This document shows positions 1 to 8,655 of a stretch of DNA of 64,000 nucleotides, one piece after another. Under the pieces are notes generated by a model that was not told where the DNA came from, did no database searches, and saw nothing but the letters and a program-made list of their open reading frames with translations. The position numbers were made by a program, and so were the translations under genes. Position 1 is the first letter of the stretch, and each line of letters opens with the position of its first letter. This DNA is from Desulfitobacterium chlororespirans DSM 11544 (GTDB taxonomy: Bacteria; Bacillota; Desulfitobacteriia; Desulfitobacteriales; Desulfitobacteriaceae), in contig NZ_FRDN01000017.1 of NCBI RefSeq assembly GCF_900143285.1, positions 57,289 through 121,288 of the forward strand. The letters run 5' to 3'.

Positions 1-1374
1 GGGGGTGGGAACGGACTTGCCAATGACTTCGGATTGGGTGAAAATCCTTAAGTTGAAACTCTGATTGATTCGAGATGGGGTAAGATGGGTTTCTACGGCA
101 GAGAGGACATGGTGGATAGCATCTTTTAGCTCGTGAAGCTGATTTTGCTCATCTCGATAAATAATTTTATAAGGAATTCGCAGGGAAAAGGTGAGATGAT
201 GATAATTAGGCCGAAGTGGAATGGGTAGGATACTGATGGAATGGTGTTTGACTTCGGCCTCCTCAAAGATTAATCCTTCGGCAATAGCTGTAGGTATGGG
301 AAACTGGTGATGAAGAGTAAGGTCAAAGGGCTTAGGCGGTTTAAAATAGATCTTTTCCGTGACAAAGGAATAGGGCCTTTGGGTGTTGCAGGGGAGGACC
401 TCAGATAGAAGCAATTGATGATGGCTCTCACTTATGGCAAGCCCTTGACGGATTTGGGCTGAAAGCGGGGCATAGAGGGTACTGATGATTGCCTTGGTTT
501 CAATATCGATCAGAGTAAGCTGGCAACCATTGGTTACCCAGAGTTGGGAACCCTCCGGAGTCAGGGTAAGCTCGCGAGGAGCAGATAGTGACGGTATGGT
601 TGCAAGTACCTGATGTTCGCGGGTGGAGATAATGCTGATGGAGTCGGAGTCATGGTTCGTAACATAGGCGAGGGGCCGCTCAGGGTGGAGAGCAATTCGC
701 TGGGGATTCCGGCCTACCGGGATTGAGGCGACTTCCCTCCGTAGGCCAAGGTCGACTACGGAAATCCTATTTTCAAGGGATTGAATGAGGTAGAGGAGGG
801 TATTGTCAGGGGATAAGGCCAGGCTTACAGGGGATAAAGTTAGGTCTGGGGAAGTTAAAGGGGAACTCTCTGAGCAATCTTTGGGATGAAAAGTGTCGAC
901 GACTTGATGATGCTCTGTGTCGACGATGGAAATGGAACGGCCTGCCTGGTGGGATACATAAAGTTTTTGGCCATCGCTGGATAGAGCAAGGCCGCTGGGA
1001 TATAAGTTTAAGGGAATAGTATTTATGACTTCATCTTTATGCAGATCGATAACCGAAATGATCTGTTCTTCAGGGACGGCGACATACCCCTTGGCACCTG
1101 TAGAATCGATTGTCAGAGCTTGAGGGCTTTTCCCGACGGGGATGGTCCTTTTTACAATGAAGGAGTCACAATCAATCACAGAAAGGGTATCACTTCCGCG
1201 ATTGGGGACATAGAGCTTTTTACCTTCCGGAAAGCTGGCTAAGTATCCGGGGCCGATCCCCACGGGAATCATCCCGAGGAGCTTTTCTGATCCCATATGA
1301 TAGACAGCAATATCACCCGGCAACGAGGAGTCAATTGCCGGCATACTCACCCAAGCGAGCAAACTGTGAGCCAA
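1..1374 (-). CDS. YVTN-type beta-propeller protein, partial (C-terminus outside window)
   Basis: The minus strand is open from a TTG at 1374 to the window edge (458 codons). AGGAGG lies at 1389-1384, nine bases before the TTG. The protein carries tandem propeller blades, such as GKKLYVPNRGSDTLSVID and GQKLYVSHQAGRSISIVD, which are typical of YVTN/NHL-like surface or cell-envelope beta-propellers. I see no obvious signal peptide. After about residue 330 the blade pattern stops and a different region follows (EKIYFKPPKPFDLTL, then a charged helical stretch), which could be a SPOCS/SipL-like or other accessory domain; this is only a guess. The gene is divergent from the purine operon. The fold is clear, the function is unknown. 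Confidence 0.75.
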   Translation of the reverse strand, partial: MAHSLLAWVSMPAIDSSLPGDIAVYHMGSEKLLGMIPVGIGPGYLASFPEGKKLYVPNRGSDTLSVIDCDSFIVKRTIPVGKSPQALTIDSTGAKGYVAVPEEQIISVIDLHKDEVINTIPLNLYPSGLALSSDGQKLYVSHQAGRSISIVDTEHHQVVDTFHPKDCSESSPLTSPDLTLSPVSLALSPDNTLLYLIQSLENRISVVDLGLRREVASIPVGRNPQRIALHPERPLAYVTNHDSDSISIISTREHQVLATIPSLSAPRELTLTPEGSQLWVTNGCQLTLIDIETKAIISTLYAPLSAQIRQGLAISESHHQLLLSEVLPCNTQRPYSFVTEKIYFKPPKPFDLTLHHQFPIPTAIAEGLIFEEAEVKHHSISILPIPLRPNYHHLTFSLRIPYKIIYRDEQNQLHELKDAIHHVLSAVETHLTPSRINQSFNLRIFTQSEVIGKSVPTP

Positions 1375-1575
1375 TCTTATCGGCCTCCTTTAACACTGTG
1401 GTTCAACTTTAGGCATTCTAACTTTTTAAGGATTCCTTTTCTCAAGGCTCTTTTCCTCAGGATTTCAATAAGGCTCCGGTTGATCCTGTAGTATTCTATT
1501 CTTAAGATTTAAAGAAGCTACAGATCGAAGAGGATATTTGCAGGCGGAAAGGGCAGGGAGTTATTGTAAAAAAGT

Positions 1576-1609
1576 CGAACGATTTTCTTTAAAAACAATA
1601 AAATGTTCG
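1576..1609 (+). promoter_or_regulatory. Candidate PurR (PurBox) pair
   Basis: Two inverted CGAAC cores are visible: CGAAC at 1576-1580 and GTTCG at 1605-1609, each inside an A/T-rich context (GTCGAACGATTTT and AAAATGTTCGAAAA). Gram-positive PurR binds paired boxes with a central CGAA core upstream of pur operons. The pair ends nine bases before the -35 of the purL promoter, a position that fits repression. No purR gene lies in the window, so the assignment rests on motif and context. Confidence 0.5.
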
Positions 1610-1617
1610 AAAAAGTG

Positions 1618-1646
1618 TTGACCGCTGAATTAAGAAACGGTACAAT
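1618..1646 (+). promoter_or_regulatory. Probable sigma-A promoter of the purine operon
   Basis: TTGACC at 1618-1623 and TACAAT at 1641-1646 are separated by 17 bases. Transcription would start near 1653, about 40 bases before the guanine aptamer and 430 bases before purL. Confidence 0.6.
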
Positions 1647-1694
1647 TATTCCAGAAGATAGCTACTGCAAAGCAAACAAAAAATTTAAATAGGA

Positions 1695-1765
1695 CGTTCA
1701 TATAATCGCGGAGATAAGGTCCGCAAGTTTCTACCGGGCTGCCGTAAATGGCCTGACTATGAGCG
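1695..1765 (+). promoter_or_regulatory. Guanine (purine) riboswitch aptamer
   Basis: The stretch has the purine aptamer core: TATAATCGCGG, GTTTCTACC in J2/3, CCGTAAA in L3 and GACTAT before the closing P1 strand. CGTTCATA at 1695-1702 pairs with TATGAGCG at 1758-1765 as P1. The specificity base corresponding to C74 is C (GACTAT), which predicts guanine rather than adenine. It is the first half of a tandem arrangement with the PRPP aptamer that begins in its own P1 strand. Confidence 0.9.
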
Positions 1766-1984
1766 AAACTGTGCCCAGGGTATTGCCCGAAGGGCACAGG
1801 TCTGACGGTTGCCTGCTAAGGTGGATTCTTTAAGGAATGGACCTTAGTCTGCTGTCGGATCACACCGATGGGACAATGGAAGCATATTTCCTATGTTCAG
1901 GACGTTTCGTCATTTGCACCCGCTCAAGAGTGGAGCCTGGTGGCGGATAGTCGTGGAGAAAGCCCAGGCGGGTAGGTTTCACTC
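1761..1984 (+). promoter_or_regulatory. PRPP riboswitch aptamer (ykkC subtype 2b), in tandem with the guanine aptamer
   Basis: The 3' end contains AGAAAGCCCAGGCGGGTAGG (1958-1977), which matches the conserved 3' core that I recall for ppGpp/PRPP members of the ykkC class. The 5' end contains GAAACTGTGCCCAGGG. GAGCGAAAC (1761-1769) pairs with GTTTCACTC (1976-1984) with one mismatch, forming P1. The aptamer has an enlarged internal arm (about 1818-1850 forms a CTAAGGT/ACCTTAG stem). Guanine/PRPP tandems upstream of purine genes are known from Firmicutes. PRPP is expected to switch expression on. Confidence 0.8.
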
Positions 1985-2018
1985 TTTTAATCAAGGTGGA
2001 ATCTACCTGTCTTTTTTT
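1967..2018 (+). terminator. Riboswitch-controlled intrinsic terminator before purL
   Basis: GGCGGGTAGGTTT (1967-1979) can pair with AATCTACCTGTC (2000-2011), and seven Ts follow at 2012-2018. A smaller alternative hairpin, AGGTGG/CTACCT, uses the same 3' strand. The 5' half of the large hairpin lies inside the conserved 3' end of the PRPP aptamer. PRPP binding and termination are therefore mutually exclusive, while the guanine P1 strand (GAGCG) competes with the PRPP P1. Confidence 0.75.
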
Positions 2019-2082
2019 CACTAATGATTGTTTCAGTGGTTAGTGGGTAATAGTTAAGAAGACATTGAACAGGGAGGGTATC

Positions 2083-5000
2083 ATGGAACTGCAAAGCGTA
2101 AAGCGTATTTATGTGGAGAAGAAGCCTGGTTTTAATATCGAAGCTCAGGGGCTGCTGCAGGATATTCAGGAAAATCTGGGCATCAAAAACCTGGAAGATT
2201 TAAGGATCGTCAACCGCTATGATGTGGCAGGCATTACATCTGCAGAATACGCTCAGGCCAGAAGGATCATTTTTTCCGAACCGACCGTGGATTGGGTTTA
2301 TGATGAAGAACTTAAGCTTTCTCCCCAAGACCGTGTATTTGCCATGGAGTACCTTCCCGGTCAATATGATCAACGGGCGGACTCAGCAGCGCAATGCATT
2401 CAGATTCTTACTCAAAAGGAGCGTCCGGAGATTGCTGCCGCGAAAGTGATGGTTCTTAAGGGGCAGATCACAGAGGCTGAACTGGAACGCATCAAGCAGT
2501 ATTGCATTAATCCGGTGGAATCCCGGGAGGCTGGCTTGGACAAACCTGAAAACCTCGCCTTTGTTCCTGAACTGCCTGAGGATGTGGAAATCATTGAGGG
2601 CTTCACAGGGATGGCGCAAACAGAGCTGGAACAGTTCTATCAAGGAGCAGGCCTGGCCATGAGCCTGGAGGATTTGGCTTTCTGTCAGGGGTATTTCCGG
2701 GATGAAGAGAGACGGGAGCCCACCATTACGGAGATTCGGGTTATCGATACCTATTGGTCGGATCATTGCCGCCATACCACCTTTTTTACCCAATTGCAAA
2801 ACATCGTCATCGCGGAAGGGAAGTTTGCGGAGCCTATTCGCAAAGCCTATGAGGAGTATCAGGAGTCCCGGGAGTTGGTTTATGGGGAAAAGGCTGAGAG
2901 CCGGGATGTCTGTCTGATGGACTTGGCTGTGATCGGCATGAAGGAGCTGAAAAAGAAGGGACTTCTTCAGGATCTTGATGAGTCTGATGAAATCAATGCT
3001 TGCAGTATTGTTGTCAATGTGGATGTAGATGGCCGGAATGAAGAATGGCTTGTCATGTTTAAAAATGAAACCCATAACCATCCTACGGAAATCGAGCCTT
3101 TTGGAGGCGCGGCCACCTGTCTGGGCGGGGCCATCCGGGATCCTTTGTCCGGGCGGACTTATGTCTATCAGGCGATGCGGGTTACCGGAAGCGGCGATCC
3201 CCGGGCCAAAGTAGAGGAAACCTTACCTGGAAAACTGCCGCAAAGAAAGATCACTACAGTTGCTGCAGCCGGCTATAGTTCTTACGGCAACCAAATCGGG
3301 CTGGCCACCGGACAAGTTGCCGAAGTGTATGACGAAGGTTTTATCGCCAAACGGATGGAGATCGGCGCGGTTATCGCTGCGGCACCCAGGGAAAATGTGG
3401 TGCGGGAAGCGCCTAAACCCGGGGATGTGGTGGTTTTAGTGGGCGGGCGTACCGGCCGGGACGGTTGCGGAGGGGCTACAGGCTCGTCCAAAGAGCATAC
3501 CACGGAATCCCTGGCCAGTTGTGGGGCAGAAGTGCAAAAGGGAAATCCCCCCACAGAGAGAAAAATACAACGCCTCTTCCGTAACTCTAAAGTCAGCAGG
3601 ATGATTAAGAAATGCAATGACTTTGGCGCAGGTGGAGTATCGGTAGCCATTGGCGAATTAACCGATGGTTTGGAGATCAATCTGGACGCAGTTCCTAAGA
3701 AATATGAGGGCCTGGATGGTACGGAGCTGGCTATTTCCGAATCCCAGGAGCGGATGGCGGTGGTCATCGCCGCGGAAAACCTGGAAGCTTTCGTCGGCTA
3801 TGCGGATGAGGAAAATCTGGAGGCCACTTTAGTGGCTAAGGTCAGTGAGCATCCCCGGCTGAATATGACCTGGCGGGGTCAAACCATTGTGGATATCAGC
3901 CGGGAGTTTTTGAACACGAACGGCGTGAAGCAAAAGGCGGATGTGTCTGTGCTGCTTCCGGAAAGCAGCGAGAATTATTTCCGACAGCTTCCTCAAGGGG
4001 TCAGAAGCGGACAGGCCGCTTCGGGTGCTGCCGCCGCTGGCTCATCAGGGGCATCGGCAGGTGATATGAGTTTAGCAGGAATGGCCTTAGAGGATGCCTG
4101 GTTAGCTAATCTGCAGGATCTGAATGTCTGCAGTCAAAAAGGCCTGGTGGAACGCTTTGACAGTACCATTGGCGCGAACACAGTGCTGATGCCCTTTGGC
4201 GGAAAATATCAAACCACCCCGGCCGAAGGAATGGTGGCCAAGATTCCTGTAGAGTCCGGAGATACCCGCACGGCGACAGCGATGACCTACGGATATAATC
4301 CCCAGTGCGCCCAATGGAGTCCTTTCCACGGTGCCCTCTATGCCGTGGTGGAGGCGGTTACGAAAATGGTCGCCCTGGGAGCCGATTATCGAAGCATTCG
4401 CTTAACTCTGCAGGAGTATTTTGAAAAGCTGGGCAAGGATCCTCAGAAATGGGGCAAACCTTTCTCTGCTCTCTTAGGAGCCTTCTATGCCCAAAAGAAG
4501 CTGGGAATTCCGGCTATTGGTGGTAAGGACAGCATGTCAGGGACCTTTATGGATCTGCATGTCCCTCCCACTTTAGTGGCTTTTGCAGTAGGGGTATTAA
4601 ATACAGATAGAGTCATTTCTCAGGAGTTTAAACAGGCAGGCAGCCAGGTGGTTCTGGTTCCGGCAAGGCGGGATCAGGATGAAGTGATAGATTTTGAACA
4701 TCTCGCCGGGAATTATGATAAAGTTCATGAGCTCATTCATGGGGGTAAAGTCCTGTCTTCCCATACAGTAAAAATGGGGGGGATGGCTGCCGCTCTCACG
4801 AAGATGGCCTTGGGCAACCGGATCGGCATGAAGTTCAGCTCACCGATGGCTGTGGCGGATTTGTTCCGGACGGATTACGGTTCCATCATTTTGGAGGTTC
4901 CGGCAACAGTCGAGCTTGGGGATGCCTTTGGCGAAGTCAGGTACATGGTTCTGGGCAGTACTCAGGAAAAGCCTGCCATTGAACTGAATGGAGCGGAAAT

Positions 5001-5937
5001 CTTCCTGGATAAAGCCTTGGCAATTTGGGAAAAACCCTTGGAGAGAATCTTCCCCACCAAAACTGCAACCGTAGATCAGCCGCAAAAGATTTCTTTTGAG
5101 GAACGAAATTCACAACGGCCAGCCATTAAACTGGCCAAGCCCCGGGTGTTTATCCCTGTTTTTCCGGGGACGAATTGTGAGTATGATTCAGAACGGGCTT
5201 TCACCAAAGCCGGGGCTGTGGTGGAGACCTTAGTGATTCGCAATCTGACCCCTGACCAGGTGGAAGAGTCTATTGCCGGGATTGTCAAAGGGATAGAAAG
5301 AGCACAAATGGTCATGCTCCCCGGTGGTTTCAGTGCCGGGGATGAGCCGGACGGTTCCGGTAAATTTATCGCCACGATGTTCCGCAATCCCCGCATCAAA
5401 GAAGCGGTCATGAAACTGCTTAAGCAAAGAGACGGCTTAATGCTGGGAATCTGCAACGGGTTCCAGGCTTTGATCAAATTAGGTTTAGTGCCCTATGGGG
5501 AAATCGTGGATCTGGATGAAGAGGCGCCAACTTTAACCTATAATAAAATCGGACGCCATGTTTCCTGTATGGTGCAGACCAAAGTGGTCTCCACCTTATC
5601 TCCCTGGTTCAGTGGGATGGAGTTGGGAGCTATTCATACTATCCCTGTATCCCATGGGGAAGGCCGGTTTGTGGCCGGCCCGGATGTGGTCAGGAAGCTG
5701 ATGGAGAGGGGACAAGTGGCCACCCAATATGTGGATCACCAAGGATGTCCCAGCAACGAAGTTCTTTACAATCCCAACGGCTCCTATGAAGCCATTGAGG
5801 GGATCACCAGTCCGGATGGCCGTGTCCTGGGCAAGATGGGGCATTCCGAGCGTGTGGGTGAAGGTGTGGCCATCAATATTAGTGGGAATAAATATCAGCC
5901 GATCTTCGCAGGCGGCGTGAATTATTTTAGAGGATAA
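2083..5937 (+). CDS. purL: Phosphoribosylformylglycinamidine synthase, single-chain (PurL-PurQ fusion)
   Basis: Converts FGAR, glutamine and ATP to FGAM, step 4 of purine synthesis. The 1284-residue chain carries an N-terminal PurS-like part, two AIRS-type halves (SDHCRHTTF from residue 226; HNHPTEIEPFGGAATC later) and a C-terminal glutaminase with LGICNGFQ, nucleophile C1124, and HGEGRF. This is the long one-chain form of clostridial clade type rather than separate PurS/Q/L. A low-complexity Ala/Gly/Ser stretch near residues 640-665 looks like a linker. ATG 2083 follows GGGAGGG; an upstream in-frame TTG at 2065 lacks this spacing. First gene of the pur operon, behind the tandem riboswitch. 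Confidence 0.96.
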   Translation: MELQSVKRIYVEKKPGFNIEAQGLLQDIQENLGIKNLEDLRIVNRYDVAGITSAEYAQARRIIFSEPTVDWVYDEELKLSPQDRVFAMEYLPGQYDQRADSAAQCIQILTQKERPEIAAAKVMVLKGQITEAELERIKQYCINPVESREAGLDKPENLAFVPELPEDVEIIEGFTGMAQTELEQFYQGAGLAMSLEDLAFCQGYFRDEERREPTITEIRVIDTYWSDHCRHTTFFTQLQNIVIAEGKFAEPIRKAYEEYQESRELVYGEKAESRDVCLMDLAVIGMKELKKKGLLQDLDESDEINACSIVVNVDVDGRNEEWLVMFKNETHNHPTEIEPFGGAATCLGGAIRDPLSGRTYVYQAMRVTGSGDPRAKVEETLPGKLPQRKITTVAAAGYSSYGNQIGLATGQVAEVYDEGFIAKRMEIGAVIAAAPRENVVREAPKPGDVVVLVGGRTGRDGCGGATGSSKEHTTESLASCGAEVQKGNPPTERKIQRLFRNSKVSRMIKKCNDFGAGGVSVAIGELTDGLEINLDAVPKKYEGLDGTELAISESQERMAVVIAAENLEAFVGYADEENLEATLVAKVSEHPRLNMTWRGQTIVDISREFLNTNGVKQKADVSVLLPESSENYFRQLPQGVRSGQAASGAAAAGSSGASAGDMSLAGMALEDAWLANLQDLNVCSQKGLVERFDSTIGANTVLMPFGGKYQTTPAEGMVAKIPVESGDTRTATAMTYGYNPQCAQWSPFHGALYAVVEAVTKMVALGADYRSIRLTLQEYFEKLGKDPQKWGKPFSALLGAFYAQKKLGIPAIGGKDSMSGTFMDLHVPPTLVAFAVGVLNTDRVISQEFKQAGSQVVLVPARRDQDEVIDFEHLAGNYDKVHELIHGGKVLSSHTVKMGGMAAALTKMALGNRIGMKFSSPMAVADLFRTDYGSIILEVPATVELGDAFGEVRYMVLGSTQEKPAIELNGAEIFLDKALAIWEKPLERIFPTKTATVDQPQKISFEERNSQRPAIKLAKPRVFIPVFPGTNCEYDSERAFTKAGAVVETLVIRNLTPDQVEESIAGIVKGIERAQMVMLPGGFSAGDEPDGSGKFIATMFRNPRIKEAVMKLLKQRDGLMLGICNGFQALIKLGLVPYGEIVDLDEEAPTLTYNKIGRHVSCMVQTKVVSTLSPWFSGMELGAIHTIPVSHGEGRFVAGPDVVRKLMERGQVATQYVDHQGCPSNEVLYNPNGSYEAIEGITSPDGRVLGKMGHSERVGEGVAINISGNKYQPIFAGGVNYFRG

Positions 5938-5987
5938 TCGTATCACCCATTAATGAAACAAGGGACAAAGCAAAGGGAGGAAGCAAT

Positions 5988-6482
5988 ATGAACTTGGTTG
6001 GTATCGTCATGGGCAGTGATTCGGATTTTAACGTGATGGAGGATGCTATCAAAGTCCTGAAGGAATTCGGGGTGAATTTTGAGGTCAAAGTGTCCTCTGC
6101 TCATCGAACGCTGGAAAGAACCTTGAATTGGGTTAAGGAATTTGAAGGACAGGGGGGCAAGGTGATTATTGCGGGGGCAGGAATGGCTGCTCACTTGCCC
6201 GGTGTCGTGGCCGGAGCGACGACTCTGCCGGTGATCGGGGTGCCTATCCGCAGCGGCGCCTTGGAGGGTGTGGACGCCCTCTATGCCATCGTCCAGATGC
6301 CTCCCGGCATTCCTGTGGCAACTGTAGGGATTAACGCGGCTAAGAATGCCGGACTCTTAGGGGTTCAGATGCTGGCCAATGCTGATGATCAGTTGAAAGA
6401 AGCTTTGCATAACTACCGGGTCAAGATGGCGCAAGGGGTGGAAGAGAAGGATAAAGCTCTGCAGGAGAAACTTCAGAAGTAA
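5988..6482 (+). CDS. purE: N5-carboxyaminoimidazole ribonucleotide mutase
   Basis: The 164-residue protein has the class I PurE core: GSDSD at residues 9-13, SAHR, and AGAGMAAHLPGVVAG. It moves the carboxylate of N5-CAIR to give CAIR. Class I PurE normally needs PurK to make N5-CAIR, but no purK is present in this operon; it must be elsewhere or CO2 levels must replace it. ATG follows GGGAGGAAGC with good spacing. The C-terminus has an additional charged helix (EEKDKALQEKLQK). Lies 50 bases after purL. Confidence 0.95.
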   Translation: MNLVGIVMGSDSDFNVMEDAIKVLKEFGVNFEVKVSSAHRTLERTLNWVKEFEGQGGKVIIAGAGMAAHLPGVVAGATTLPVIGVPIRSGALEGVDALYAIVQMPPGIPVATVGINAAKNAGLLGVQMLANADDQLKEALHNYRVKMAQGVEEKDKALQEKLQK

Positions 6483-6525
6483 CCCGGTTTTTATTTCCCT
6501 AAATAATCAATAAAGGAGTTTGCAG

Positions 6526-7821
6526 ATGATTGAACGGTATACCCTTCCTGAGATGGGGAGGATCTGGACGGATGAACATCGGCTGGAGCTTTGGCTCAAG
6601 ATTGAGATAGCAGCCTGTGAAGGCTGGGCAAAGTTGGGCAGGATTCCGGAAGATGCAGTTAAGGTGATCCGTGAGCGGGCGGCGTTTTCCTGGGAAAGAG
6701 TCAAGGAAATTGAAGAGATCACCCACCATGATGTTCTGGCTTTTACCACCAATGTGGCGGAATATGTAGGTGAGGAAGCTAAATACATTCACCTGGGTCT
6801 CACTTCTTCAGATGTTCTGGATACGGCTTTATCCCTGCAGATGGTGGAAGCCGCGGACATCTTGCTGGCGAAGCTGGTACGGCTGGAAGAAGTGCTGAAG
6901 GAAAGAGCCCTTGAGCATAAAGATACCTTGATGATGGGGAGAACCCATGGTATTCATGCTGAACCCATCACCATGGGGCTGAAGTTTGCCTTGTGGTATG
7001 AGGAGATTAAACGCCAAATCAGCCGCCTGCAGTTTGCCCGGGAGGAGATTCGGGTGGGAAAAATCTCCGGGGCAGTGGGTACTTTTGCTAATGTTGAGCC
7101 TTTTGTGGAAGAATGGGTCTGTGAGTCCCTGGGATTAAAGGCGGATCCCATCTCTACCCAGGTAGTGCAGCGTGACCGCCACGCCTTCTACGTGACCGCT
7201 CTGGCTGGGGTGGCCAGCAGTTTGGACAGAATAGCCACAGAACTGCGCAACCTTCAGCGCACCGATGTTCATGAGGTGGAGGAACCTTTTGCCAAAGGAC
7301 AAAAGGGCTCTTCGGCAATGCCCCATAAGAAAAACCCCATCACCGGAGAAAGAATCTGCGGTATGGCCAGGGTAATCCGCAGCAATGCCCAGACTGCTTT
7401 AGAGAATGTGGCTCTTTGGCATGAGCGGGATATCTCCCATTCCTCGGCTGAGCGGATTATTCTGCCTGACAGCACCATTGCCTTGGATTATATGCTGGAT
7501 AAAATGATTAAACTGATCCAAGGATTGCGGGTTTATCCGGAAACCATGCAGGAAAATATCAATAAAGTAGTTGGCCTGATCTTCTCTCAAAGGGTCATGC
7601 TGACCCTGGTGGAAAAAGGACTGAGCAGGGAAGACGCTTATGCCTGGACCCAAAGGAATGCTATGCAGGCTTGGGAGACTAAGGAGGCTTTCCAATCCTT
7701 GGTGCTTAAGGATCAGGATATTCGGAAGTATTTACGCGAAGAGGAAATTGCCGAACTTTTCGATTATAGCTACCATACGAAGCATGTGGATACCATTTTC
7801 AAGAGAGTCGGGCTTCTTTAA
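6526..7821 (+). CDS. purB: Adenylosuccinate lyase
   Basis: Cleaves SAICAR to AICAR and adenylosuccinate to AMP. The 431-residue protein has the fumarase/ASL signature GSSAMPHKKNP at about residues 259-269, with the flexible-loop serine and THGIHAEPITMG carrying the catalytic His region. ATG 6526 is placed seven bases after AAAGGAG; the in-frame TTG at 6520 is too close. Between purE and purC in the same orientation, so co-transcribed. Length is normal for the Bacillus-type enzyme. Confidence 0.95.
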   Translation: MIERYTLPEMGRIWTDEHRLELWLKIEIAACEGWAKLGRIPEDAVKVIRERAAFSWERVKEIEEITHHDVLAFTTNVAEYVGEEAKYIHLGLTSSDVLDTALSLQMVEAADILLAKLVRLEEVLKERALEHKDTLMMGRTHGIHAEPITMGLKFALWYEEIKRQISRLQFAREEIRVGKISGAVGTFANVEPFVEEWVCESLGLKADPISTQVVQRDRHAFYVTALAGVASSLDRIATELRNLQRTDVHEVEEPFAKGQKGSSAMPHKKNPITGERICGMARVIRSNAQTALENVALWHERDISHSSAERIILPDSTIALDYMLDKMIKLIQGLRVYPETMQENINKVVGLIFSQRVMLTLVEKGLSREDAYAWTQRNAMQAWETKEAFQSLVLKDQDIRKYLREEEIAELFDYSYHTKHVDTIFKRVGLL

Positions 7822-7851
7822 TCATCTTTTTACAGCCGGTGGAAATAGTTG

Positions 7852-7905
7852 AAGCTATTTACATGAAGTGATTTACATGAAACGGCTTACATGAAACAAT
7901 TTATA
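7852..7905 (+). repeat. Short tandem repeats upstream of purC
   Basis: Four imperfect copies of a 13-15 base unit of the form TTACATGAARNNNN occur back to back (the last has TATATGAGG and supplies the purC ribosome binding region). They fill most of the 99-base purB-purC gap. No function can be read from them; slippage expansion is likely. Confidence 0.55.
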
Positions 7906-7920
7906 TGAGGAGAGTGTGCT

Positions 7921-8637
7921 ATGGAAAAAGGCAAAATGCTCTATGAAGGAAAAGCCAAGAAGGTTTATACAACCGATCAGGAAGGGATCTATTGGGTAGA
8001 GTACAAGGATGATGCCACTGCGTTTAATGGGGAGAAGAAAGGGACCATTGGAGATAAGGGAATAGTCAACAATCGCCTTTCAGCCCTTCTTTTCGAAGTT
8101 TTAGAAAAGACCGGGATCCCCACTCATTTTATAGAGCTGCTCAACGATCGGGAAATGCTGGTCCGTAAGCTGGAGATGATCCCCTTGGAAGTGGTGGTGC
8201 GCAATATCGCCGCCGGCAGCTTGGCCAAGCGCTTGGGAGTGGCAGAGGGGCTGAATTTATCACGGCCTGTGGTGGAACTGTACTACAAAGATGATGCTCT
8301 GGGTGATCCTTTTGTCAATGAGTCTCATTCCTTAGCGATGGGTTGGGCTGAACAATCAGACCTTAAAGAGATTCAGGAGCTGGGACTGAAAATCAATGGG
8401 GAGCTGCAAAAGATTTTGGACCAGGCCGGCATCATCCTGGTAGACTTTAAGCTGGAATTCGGCAAAGCGGAGGGCAAAGTCTATTTGGGAGATGAGATTT
8501 CACCCGATACCTGCCGCTTTTGGGATAAAGAAACTCAGGAAAAACTGGATAAGGATCGTTTTCGCCGTGATCTGGGCAAGGTTGAAGAAGCCTATGCGGA
8601 AGTGTATAGACGTGTTAAAGAAGTCCTTAACGATTAA
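7921..8637 (+). CDS. purC: SAICAR synthetase
   Basis: Joins aspartate to CAIR using ATP. The 238-residue protein starts [16 protein letters not shown], the usual N-terminal nucleotide-binding hairpin, and has [14 protein letters not shown] and LVDFKLEFG, both family hallmarks. ATG follows GAGGAGAGTG. Bacterial monodomain length. It is 18 bases from purF. Confidence 0.96.
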   Translation: MEKGKMLYEGKAKKVYTTDQEGIYWVEYKDDATAFNGEKKGTIGDKGIVNNRLSALLFEVLEKTGIPTHFIELLNDREMLVRKLEMIPLEVVVRNIAAGSLAKRLGVAEGLNLSRPVVELYYKDDALGDPFVNESHSLAMGWAEQSDLKEIQELGLKINGELQKILDQAGIILVDFKLEFGKAEGKVYLGDEISPDTCRFWDKETQEKLDKDRFRRDLGKVEEAYAEVYRRVKEVLND

Positions 8638-8655
8638 AATTAGGAGGGCATCGCT

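Noticed and set aside
2383..3081. Long antisense open frame inside purL (and similar shadows in purF, purM, hisZ, gatA, icd)
   Set aside because: They mirror the codon bias of the sense gene, have no ribosome site and no recognisable domain.
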